A stretch of 5,585 bases of DNA from Aliarcobacter sp. (GTDB taxonomy: Bacteria; Campylobacterota; Campylobacteria; Campylobacterales; Arcobacteraceae). The notes under the pieces were generated by a model. It did no database searches. It was not told where the DNA came from and saw only the letters and a program-made list of their open reading frames with translations. Where the stretch lies: positions 1-5,585 of the forward strand of contig JALRJW010000019.1 in NCBI GenBank assembly GCA_023268955.1. The letters run 5' to 3'. The first letter of the stretch is position 1; each line of letters opens with the position of its first letter. This document shows, one piece after another, positions 1 to 5,148 of the stretch. Made by a program: the position numbers and the translations under genes.

Positions 1-123
1 TGATTCATACCACTCATCTGTATTGTTAAATTCAGGATCAAGATCAAATATTACTCCTCTAAAGTTTAAGAATTTATGTTTTACAACATCCCCAATTGAG
101 AATTTAGTTTCGATCGTTTTCAT
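1..123 (-). CDS. hspQ: HspQ (YccV-like) heat shock / hemimethylated-DNA-binding family protein, N-terminal part
   Basis: The first 41 codons of a gene that leaves the window at base 1. The ATG is at 123-121. The translation shows KFSIGDVVKH, then FRGVIFDLDPEF, then NTDEWYES. These match the conserved core of the HspQ/YccV family, especially the alphaproteobacterial form with its 'FRGVIFDvDPeFanTeeW' block. In E. coli, HspQ is a small protein (about 105 residues) that binds hemimethylated oriC DNA in vitro, is heat-induced, and modulates Lon protease specificity. Roughly 40% of the protein is present here. No Shine-Dalgarno sequence is visible upstream of the ATG, so a very short leader is possible. 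The gene is divergent from the YbjQ gene, across a 45-base gap. HspQ is not a typical Campylobacterota gene, which supports a different origin for the left end of the window. The family call is firm; the taxonomic reading is inference. Confidence 0.88.
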   Translation of the reverse strand, partial: MKTIETKFSIGDVVKHKFLNFRGVIFDLDPEFNNTDEWYES

Positions 124-141
124 GCAATATTCAAATTTTAA

Positions 142-168
142 TATAATACAGAATAACCGGAGAAGTTT
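142..168 (+). promoter_or_regulatory. Putative promoter -10 and ribosome binding site of the YbjQ gene
   Basis: A consensus TATAAT lies at 142-147, and a GGAG Shine-Dalgarno at 159-162 sits 6 bases before the ATG at 169. A start point near 154 would give a leader of about 15 bases. No good -35 is visible. Read on the minus strand, the same AT-rich block gives TATTAT at 148-143, preceded by TG, which could serve hspQ, so the 45-base gap may hold two back-to-back promoters. Confidence 0.45.
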
Positions 169-486
169 ATGAAAGTTGTTAGTACACCAAGTTTGGAAGG
201 TGCAAAGATTAAGGAATATCTTGGGATTGCTGTTGGGGGGACGGTTCGAGCTAGAAATGTTGGAAGCGATATTCTTGCAGGCCTTAAAAATCTAATTGGG
301 GGTGAACTGCAAAGTTACTCCAAGTTGCTTGCATCAGCTAGAGAAGAAGCTTTAGACAGAATGAAGCAGGATGCAGAAAAGTTAGGAGCTAATGCAATAG
401 TTAACTTTAGGTTCCAAACCTCCACTATTTCCCAAGGTGCTTCCGAGGTAATCGCCTATGGAACCGCAGTTGTAATTGAAGATTGA
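169..486 (+). CDS. YbjQ/UPF0145 family protein (putative heavy-metal-binding domain)
   Basis: A complete 105-residue protein, close to the usual 103-110 for the UPF0145/YbjQ family. It shows the family landmarks in order: an N-terminal strand and the EYLGIAVGGTVRARNVGSD block (about 16-34), an IGGELQSY segment (43-50), a helix with AREEALDRM (57-65), LGANAIVNFRF (72-82), and a C-terminal AYGTAVVI strand (97-103). The family forms pentameric beta/alpha rings in known structures and is labelled a putative heavy-metal-binding domain, but no biochemical role is established. I see no cysteine or histidine in this copy that could be a metal site. The start is supported by GGAG at 159-162. Its stop codon overlaps the proposed TTG start of the next gene by four bases, which suggests translational coupling. 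No signal peptide or membrane segment is seen, so it is likely cytoplasmic. Confidence 0.88.
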   Translation: MKVVSTPSLEGAKIKEYLGIAVGGTVRARNVGSDILAGLKNLIGGELQSYSKLLASAREEALDRMKQDAEKLGANAIVNFRFQTSTISQGASEVIAYGTAVVIED

Positions 487-929
487 TTAAATCATTTAAA
501 ATTTTTGGAGAGAGGCATACTGGCACCAATGCATTAAGTATGTTTATCTCAGAAAATTTTAATCTACAAATGCGTTACTATGAATATCTAGGCTGGAAGC
601 ATCGTTTAGCACCAAACTTTCAAGAGTTTAGTAAGTTCAGCACCTCGGACACTTTATTTATATACCTTGTTCGTAATCCATATTCATGGTTGCAGGCAAT
701 GTATAGAGAACCTTACTATAATCACTATAGAAGGATCAACGAACTTCCTTTTGAAGAGTTTTTGACTTTCCCATTTGAAGATTATGAGAACCTCATTTCT
801 ATGTGGTGCAAAAAAAATAATAGCTACTTGGAAATGGCTAAGTGGGTGCCAAATTCATTAGTCATAAAGGTAGAGGATTTTAGAGAAAATCAGCATGAAG
901 TTTTTTGGAAGACGAGCAAGAAAAAATGA
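483..929 (+). CDS. P-loop sulfotransferase-like protein, truncated at its 3' end
   Basis: A 148-codon frame starting at TTG (483), within the four-base TTGA overlap with the upstream stop. A stop at 477-479 in this frame rules out an earlier start. The first ATG, at residue 20, would remove the P-loop, so TTG, or the ATT next to it, is the likely start; no clear Shine-Dalgarno is seen. Residues 8-16 (FGERHTGTN) look like the 5'-phosphosulfate-binding loop of PAPS-dependent sulfotransferases. EYLGWKH (34-40) and FIYLVRNPYSWLQAMYREP (59-77) resemble the core and the 3'-phosphate-binding RxP...S region, and LVIKVEDF (126-133) is a typical later strand. Relatives I recall usually run to 200 residues or more, so the C-terminal part is probably missing. 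The last residues (about 142-148, TSKKK) look like out-of-frame translation past the composition break near 900-920. The acceptor substrate is unknown. The family call is moderate; the truncation is likely. Confidence 0.65.
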   Translation: MIKSFKIFGERHTGTNALSMFISENFNLQMRYYEYLGWKHRLAPNFQEFSKFSTSDTLFIYLVRNPYSWLQAMYREPYYNHYRRINELPFEEFLTFPFEDYENLISMWCKKNNSYLEMAKWVPNSLVIKVEDFRENQHEVFWKTSKKK

Positions 930-1845
930 ATATCCAAAAGCAAAAGAAGAATTAAAACAACTTGTTTTACATGCTATCAAAAGAGAGTATGATAAAGAAA
1001 TTGAAGATAGTTTACCTTTTGAAGAAAAAATTGTTTTATTTGCTTTAAACTTTAGAGAAAGATTAACAAATTTAGTTTCAAATTGGATTAGAGTTGGGTA
1101 TTGTCAAGGTAACTTTAACAGTGATAATACAGCTGTAGGAGGATTTACTTTAGATTATGGACCTTTTGGATTTATTGAAGAGTTTGATCCTTCATATCAA
1201 CCTTGGACAGGTGGTGGAATGCACTTTAGTTTTTTCAATCAACCACAAGCAGCAAAACAAAACTTCAATATGTTTTGTTCAGCATTAATACCTTTACTTG
1301 AAGATTATCCAAATGCTTTGGAAAATTTAATTGGCATAAGAAGTAGTTTTACTGAAATAATGGATGAGAAAATGCAAAATATGTGGACTTTAAAATTAGG
1401 TCTTAAAAAATTTGATGAAGAATTATTTAATGAATTAATGGCATTAATGATTGAAACAGTAGTTGATTTTACAATATTTTTTAGAGAATTATCATCTATT
1501 CCTGATGACATTTCGAAACTTGAAAAAAGTTTTTATCAAGAATTAAAAGATGAATCATTAAAAGCTAGATGGTCAAAATGGCTTAAGAAGTGGAAATTAA
1601 AACTTGTAGCAACTAGTAAACAAATGAAAACTGTAAATCCAAAATATGTTTTAAGAGAGTGGTTTTTAGTGCAAGCATATGAAAAAGCTAAAATGCAAGA
1701 TTATAGTTTAGTTCTTGAACTGCAAGAAATAATGACAAATCCTTATGAGGAACAAACTATTGAAATTGAAGAAAAATATTATGTGAAAAAGCCTTTGAAA
1801 TTTTTTAATATAGCAGGTATTTCCCATGTAAGTTGCTCTTCGTAA
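895..1845 (+). pseudogene. selO: SelO (YdiU) protein adenylyltransferase, C-terminal part; N-terminal half absent
   Basis: SelO is a pseudokinase-fold enzyme that transfers AMP from ATP to Ser/Thr/Tyr of proteins, linked to redox homeostasis. This 316-codon frame matches its C-terminal part. GYCQGNFNSDN followed by TLDYGPFGF holds the catalytic/metal set D77, N78 and D87 (family D-N-x8-D spacing as in E. coli D246/N247/D256). WTGGGMHFSFFNQP, NPKYVLREWF (249-258) and NPYEEQ follow. The protein ends in VSCSS, the conserved C-terminal redox Cys (Sec in eukaryotes), so the 3' end is intact. E. coli SelO has about 478 residues. Here D77 replaces D246, so at least 170 residues are missing, including the glycine-rich loop, lysine and arginines that bind ATP. 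The ATG at 895 has no Shine-Dalgarno and lies in the preceding gene's sequence, so it is probably not a real start; true SelO sequence seems to begin around 920. It is a broken gene, or one cut by an assembly join. Confidence 0.85.
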
Positions 1846-1874
1846 AATAAGATTTATGTAAATAAAATTTGAAT

Positions 1875-1903
1875 AAAAAAAAGGGCGCCCTAGGAAAGCG
1901 CCC
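1875..1903 (-). terminator. Rho-independent terminator, minus strand (probably of msrPQ)
   Basis: Read on the minus strand, GGGCGC (1903-1898), a 9-base loop and GCGCCC (1888-1883) form a 6-bp all-G/C stem followed directly by eight T (1882-1875). This is a strong intrinsic terminator in an otherwise very AT-rich gap. It lies about 175 bases beyond the msrQ stop, the nearest upstream minus-strand gene. On the plus strand no U-run follows the hairpin, so it should not work well as the selO terminator. Confidence 0.75.
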
Positions 1904-2077
1904 ATCTAACACAAGGAAACATAAAAAAAATATTATTGTTTGAGAAATTCTTTCAATAGAATTTATTTATGTAATGTAATATAAGCTACTAGGAATAACT
2001 TATTTACAAAACTATTTTAAAGTCTACCCATTAACTATACTTTAATATTAGATTAACAAATAGTTAACAAGAAACAT
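1904..2077. other. AT-rich convergent intergenic gap between selO and msrQ
   Basis: Together with 1846-1903 this is a 232-base gap between two convergent genes. Besides the terminator at 1875-1903 it holds one weak 7-bp hairpin (AAATTCT at 1945-1951, AGAATTT at 1958-1964), which lacks an adjacent U-run on either strand. I see no plus-strand terminator for selO, no small gene with a ribosome binding site, and no RNA gene. Confidence 0.5.
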
Positions 2078-2626
2078 TTATCTAAAAAATAATTTATATT
2101 GATATACCTTTAAAATACCTATTATTAGGACCAACACTATAAATATCCAATCAATTAATACTAAAGATTTTTGTGCCATAATTGTGTGAATAAAAAGTGA
2201 TATAATTGATATATAGACTAATTTATGATATTTATTGTACTGTTTATATAGATTTTTTGTCGAACTAACAGCCATTAGTAAAATTATAAGAAATGAAAAC
2301 ATACCTAAATAGATAAAAGGTTTTTTAACTGTTTCATTAATTATAAACTCTAAAGAAATTTCTGCATCTAAAATAACAAAATTCAAAAAATGTAAAAATG
2401 CATAAAAAAATCCAAATAAACCAATAATCTTTCTATATTTCATAAAATTAACAAAATTTTTTACCAATGAAATTATAATAGATGCTAAAATGAAAACTAT
2501 AGCACTAACTCCTGTGAAAGTATATATATACTTTATAGGGTCATTTATATTTTGCAAAACCATAATCTCATAGGTCAAATAAAAAAAAGGTATTAAAAAC
2601 CCTAATATCAGTAAAAATTTTTTCAT
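2078..2626 (-). CDS. msrQ: MsrQ, haem-binding membrane subunit of the MsrPQ methionine sulfoxide reductase system
   Basis: A 182-residue, strongly hydrophobic protein encoded 11 bases after the msrP stop. MsrQ is the inner-membrane b-type haem partner that passes electrons to periplasmic MsrP, and belongs to the ferric-reductase-like transmembrane family. Visible segments are about 4-24, 36-56, 68-86, 103-121, 134-152 and 158-177, consistent with six helices. The family pattern is present: YRKIIGLFGFFYAFLHF (64-80) with H79, the VKKPFIYLG motif (100-108), and NKYHKLVYIS with H134, then H147 in the next helix. H79, H134 and H147 are the likely haem ligands. The protein is somewhat shorter than E. 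coli MsrQ (about 211 residues). The Shine-Dalgarno is weak (AAAAGA about 8 bases upstream), so translation may be coupled to msrP. The call rests on both the motifs and the neighbour. Confidence 0.88.
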   Translation of the reverse strand: MKKFLLILGFLIPFFYLTYEIMVLQNINDPIKYIYTFTGVSAIVFILASIIISLVKNFVNFMKYRKIIGLFGFFYAFLHFLNFVILDAEISLEFIINETVKKPFIYLGMFSFLIILLMAVSSTKNLYKQYNKYHKLVYISIISLFIHTIMAQKSLVLIDWIFIVLVLIIGILKVYQYKLFFR

Positions 2627-2637
2627 AATTAAATCTT

Positions 2638-3597
2638 TTAGAAATATTTTCTTAAATCCATTCCCTTATACAAATGAGCAACTTCATTTTCATATCCATT
2701 GAACATCAAAGTTTTTTGTTTTAGAAAACTTCCTAATACTCTCTCTTTGGCTTGAGACCATCTTGGATGGTCAACTTCAGGATTTACATTTGCGTAAAAT
2801 CCATATTCCCTTGGATTTTGTTCTTGCCATGTATTTAGTGGTTGTTTATCTGTAAAAGTGATTTTAGATATAGATTTAATAGATTTAAATCCATATTTCC
2901 AAGGAACTATAAGTCTAATTGGTGCACCATTTTGAGGTGGCATATTTTTACCATATAAACCAATAGCCATCATAGATAAATCATTCATAGCCTCATCCAT
3001 TCGTAAGCCTTCAACATATGGATATTTTATAGCTGCTAAAAATCTACTTTTTTGATCAGGAAAAATATCTTCATCAAATAGTGTTTCAAACTCTACATAT
3101 TTTGCACTTGAAAGGGGTTTGCAATATTTAATTAAATCTTTTAATAAAAACCCATTCCAAGGAACAACCATAGACCAGCCTTCAACGCACCTAAATCTAT
3201 ATATTCTTTCGTAAATATCAAACTTCTTAACTAAATCATCAAAAGATATAAAAATAGGTTTTTCAACTAAACCATCTATTTCTATCATCCAATTTTTAGT
3301 ATTCATTCCCTTTGCAACATCTTTAACTTTAGCTTGATTTGTAGTAAATTCATAAAAATTATTGTGACTTGTAATTTGTTCGAATGTATTTAATTTTAGA
3401 TTATTTGGATTATTGTCTTTAATGAACTTCAAATCATTAAAATTCAAATCAGTATTTGCTAAAGCCTCAATAACACTTGCACTTGATAGTAAACCAGCGG
3501 CACCTAGCTTTAAAAAGTTTCTTCTGTTTAAAAATAGATTTTCAGGAGTTACTTGATTTTCATCAATTTCCCAAGGTTGTTTTTTTAAGTATTTCAT
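2638..3597 (-). CDS. msrP: MsrP, periplasmic molybdopterin protein-methionine-sulfoxide reductase catalytic subunit
   Basis: A 319-residue member of the sulfite-oxidase-fold YedY/MsrP family. It reduces methionine sulfoxide in periplasmic proteins, taking electrons from the quinone pool through MsrQ. The N-terminus has a short conserved lead, then a Tat signal with NRRNFLKLG (24-32, twin arginines R25-R26), a hydrophobic stretch, and a likely ALA cleavage site at 45-47. This fits export of a folded Mo-cofactor enzyme. YRFRCVEGWSMVVPW (133-147) holds C137, the expected molybdenum ligand. KNMPPQNGAPIRLIVPWKYG (217-236) is the conserved cofactor-binding stretch, followed by the family ending with NPREYGFYANVNPEVDHPRW. 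Length matches E. coli MsrP (334). The ATG is supported by AAGGA at 3608-3604, 6 bases upstream. An inverted repeat covers that ribosome binding site. The gene is followed by msrQ in the usual operon order. Confidence 0.95.
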   Translation of the reverse strand: MKYLKKQPWEIDENQVTPENLFLNRRNFLKLGAAGLLSSASVIEALANTDLNFNDLKFIKDNNPNNLKLNTFEQITSHNNFYEFTTNQAKVKDVAKGMNTKNWMIEIDGLVEKPIFISFDDLVKKFDIYERIYRFRCVEGWSMVVPWNGFLLKDLIKYCKPLSSAKYVEFETLFDEDIFPDQKSRFLAAIKYPYVEGLRMDEAMNDLSMMAIGLYGKNMPPQNGAPIRLIVPWKYGFKSIKSISKITFTDKQPLNTWQEQNPREYGFYANVNPEVDHPRWSQAKERVLGSFLKQKTLMFNGYENEVAHLYKGMDLRKYF

Positions 3598-3601
3598 TTC
3601 A

Positions 3602-3633
3602 TATCCTTAGAATAAAACTATACTCTAAGGATA
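3602..3633 (-). promoter_or_regulatory. Inverted repeat covering the msrP ribosome binding site; possible operator or RNA hairpin
   Basis: On the minus strand, TATCCTTAGA (3633-3624) is repeated as its exact complement TCTAAGGATA (3611-3602), separated by 12 bases. The right arm contains the msrP Shine-Dalgarno AAGGA. The spacer contains TATAGT (3622-3617), a good -10 candidate. If transcription starts upstream of the left arm, the mRNA would fold and hide the ribosome binding site. If TATAGT is the -10, the arms flank the promoter as a repressor operator would. Symmetry and position are seen directly; the role is inference. Confidence 0.5.
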
Positions 3634-3648
3634 ATATTTAATAGTTAA

Positions 3649-3672
3649 TATCTAATAAACGAGTATTAGATA
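3649..3672 (-). repeat. Inverted repeat just downstream of tpx, possibly a weak terminator
   Basis: A perfect 9-bp inverted repeat, TATCTAATA at 3649-3657 and TATTAGATA at 3664-3672, with a 6-base loop, lies 6 bases beyond the tpx stop codon. On the minus strand it is followed by TTAACTATT rather than a run of T, and the stem has only one G/C pair. It may be a poor terminator or mRNA 3'-end stabiliser for tpx, or may mark the upstream part of the msrP control region. Confidence 0.35.
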
Positions 3673-3678
3673 AATCTA

Positions 3679-4215
3679 TTAATGACACCCACCACCACAA
3701 CATGAAGTTGCAGCTCCACCTTTTGCAGCACTTAAAGCAGCATCATAATTTGGCTCTTCAGTGATTTCTGGACAAATTTCTTTATAAGTTACAACACCAT
3801 TTGCATCAATAACAAATACAGCTCTACAAGTTACACCAGCTAATGCTCCATCAGCAACTAAAACACCATAAGCGTTTGCTAAATCTTTGTTTCTAAAATC
3901 TGAACCAACTTTTAAGTTTTCAATTCCTTCAGTTGTACAGAATCTTTTTTGAGCAAATGGTAAATCCATTGATACAACTACTACTTCAGCGTTATCAATT
4001 TTAGCTGCAGCTTCGTTGAATTTTCTTGTTTCAGAAGCACATACAGGAGTGTCTAAAGATGGTACTACTACTAAAATTTGTGATTTAGATGAACCACCAA
4101 CTTGAATGTTTGATAAATCTTGAGCTACTACGTTTACTACAGGAGCCTTATCACCAACATTTACAGTGTTACCTGCTAAATTCACTTCATTACCTTTTAA
4201 TTTTGTTGTTGCCAT
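3679..4215 (-). CDS. tpx: Tpx, atypical 2-Cys thiol peroxidase, with a cysteine-rich C-terminal tail
   Basis: A 178-residue thiol peroxidase of the Tpx subfamily of peroxiredoxins, which reduces H2O2 and alkyl hydroperoxides using thioredoxin, normally in the cytoplasm. PSLDTPVCASETRKFN (52-67) holds the peroxidatic C59 with T56 of the TPVC motif. DLPFAQKRFC (84-93) holds the resolving C93; E. coli uses C61 and C95. R131 in the CRAVFVID block is the conserved catalytic arginine. The usual family end is YDAAL (157-161) plus a few residues. Here it continues to a tail rich in Gly and Ala that ends CCGGGCH (172-178), about ten residues longer than E. coli Tpx (168). With C130 and C148 the protein has seven cysteines. 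No signal peptide is seen. The ATG is supported by AAAAGG at 4227-4222, 6 bases upstream. It has its own gap on both sides and is probably transcribed alone. Confidence 0.96.
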   Translation of the reverse strand: MATTKLKGNEVNLAGNTVNVGDKAPVVNVVAQDLSNIQVGGSSKSQILVVVPSLDTPVCASETRKFNEAAAKIDNAEVVVVSMDLPFAQKRFCTTEGIENLKVGSDFRNKDLANAYGVLVADGALAGVTCRAVFVIDANGVVTYKEICPEITEEPNYDAALSAAKGGAATSCCGGGCH

Positions 4216-4253
4216 TTATAACCTTTTCATTTAAAATTTAAGGAATAATAATC

Positions 4254-4291
4254 AAAAAAAAGTAAAATAGGATAAGATTTATCCTATTTTA
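4254..4291 (-). terminator. Rho-independent terminator downstream of the cvfB-like gene
   Basis: A perfect 13-bp stem is formed by 4291-4279 and 4275-4263, with a 3-base loop (4276-4278). On the minus strand it is followed by one C and then eight T (4261-4254). It begins 24 bases after the cvfB-like stop codon and ends the permease-cvfB unit. The stem is A/T-rich with a central GGATAA/TTATCC, as expected in this AT-rich genome. Its outer arm overlaps a 14-base palindrome (4285-4298). The tpx promoter must therefore lie either in the short stretch 4216-4253, where TATTAT near 4244-4249 is the best but weak -10, or upstream of the hairpin. Confidence 0.8.
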
Positions 4292-4315
4292 TAAAATAAG
4301 TTGATTTTAGTGTTA

Positions 4316-5140
4316 CTATTTAACTCTTATTGAGTCTTCATCTAAGATGATTTTATCTTCATTTAGTAGTTTTGTAAGTGTCGCTTTAAATGATTTTTTT
4401 GATATTCCAAATACATCATTTATATCTTCAGCACTACTTTTATATGTAAAATCTAACTTTCCACCATTTTTTATCAAAATATCTAAAACAGTGTCATTTT
4501 TCTCTTTTACACCTAATTTTTGCAAAGAAATATCAAGTTTTCCATCTTCCCTTGGCAATTTTACATAAGCTTTTTTTCTATCACCTATATTTATTTTAGA
4601 GAAAATTTCATTATGATAAATAAGTCCTTCATAGGTGTTATTTACAATTACTTTAAACCCTAGTGGTGTTTTAGAATAAATTAAAATTTCAACTTCATCA
4701 TTTTTATTGAACTGTTTTGCTACTTTTACAAGTTCAAATTTTTCACTTGCTAATAATCTATTTGTTTTATCATCAAGTTGAAGTTGAAGAACTTTATGTG
4801 AACCCTTATGAAAAGAACTTCTTTGTCTGTTTTTAGGAACTAAAATATCTTTTGGCAATCCTATGTCAACAAATGCTCCAAATTTCGCCATATCAACGAT
4901 TTCTAAACAAGCAAACTCATTTAATAATAAATATGGCTTTAAAGTTGTTGCTACTAGTCTATCTTCACTATCTGTGTAAATAAAAACCTCTAAGTCGTTT
5001 CCTATTTGCATATCTTTGTTTACATAGGCATTAGGAAGTAATACTTCTGTTTCATCTTCACTTATTAAGTAAATTCCAGGTTCACTAACTCTGTTGATTT
5101 TTAAGTTGTTTAATCTACCAACTTGTATGGTTTTGTCCAA
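4316..5140 (-). CDS. CvfB-like S1-domain RNA-binding protein
   Basis: A 274-residue protein of the CvfB/YitL family: three S1-like OB-fold domains followed by a C-terminal winged helix. The first S1-like region spans about 5-68. The second (about 76-135) has the classic S1 signature MAKFGAFVDIGLPKDILVP (84-102). The third is about 145-207, with KLDISLQ. The winged helix is about 213-274, with DVFGISKKSFKATLTKLL as the recognition-helix region and IILDEDSIRV as the wing. Family members bind RNA; CvfB of Staphylococcus affects virulence-gene expression, but no role is established in this lineage. The start is TTG (5140-5138), supported by AGGA at 5150-5147, 6 bases upstream, which overlaps the TAG stop of the permease gene. 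The next in-frame ATG, at residue 44, would cut into the first domain. The 8-base gap implies co-transcription and probable translational coupling with the permease. Confidence 0.88.
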   Translation of the reverse strand: MDKTIQVGRLNNLKINRVSEPGIYLISEDETEVLLPNAYVNKDMQIGNDLEVFIYTDSEDRLVATTLKPYLLLNEFACLEIVDMAKFGAFVDIGLPKDILVPKNRQRSSFHKGSHKVLQLQLDDKTNRLLASEKFELVKVAKQFNKNDEVEILIYSKTPLGFKVIVNNTYEGLIYHNEIFSKINIGDRKKAYVKLPREDGKLDISLQKLGVKEKNDTVLDILIKNGGKLDFTYKSSAEDINDVFGISKKSFKATLTKLLNEDKIILDEDSIRVK

Positions 5141-5148
5141 TTATTTTC

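Noticed and set aside
895..925. ATG at 895 as the genuine start of an N-terminally short SelO
   Set aside because: No Shine-Dalgarno precedes it, and the first codons overlap the sulfotransferase-like sequence in another frame. The residues MKFFGRRA have no SelO character, and the protein would lack the ATP-binding half.
483..1845. A sulfotransferase-SelO pair as a new two-gene system
   Set aside because: Both genes are incomplete exactly where they meet, the frames differ, and composition changes there. A join between unrelated DNA explains it better.
1305..1905. Minus-strand reading frames at 1305-1511 and 1708-1905
   Set aside because: They lie opposite well-supported SelO coding sequence (the second also over the terminator), have no ribosome binding site, and show no recognisable motifs.
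1945..1964. 7-bp hairpin as the selO terminator
   Set aside because: The stem is short with one G/C pair, and no U-run follows on either strand.
4347..4568. Plus-strand reading frame of 73 codons inside the cvfB-like gene
   Set aside because: It is antisense to conserved S1 and winged-helix coding sequence, with no ribosome binding site or family features.
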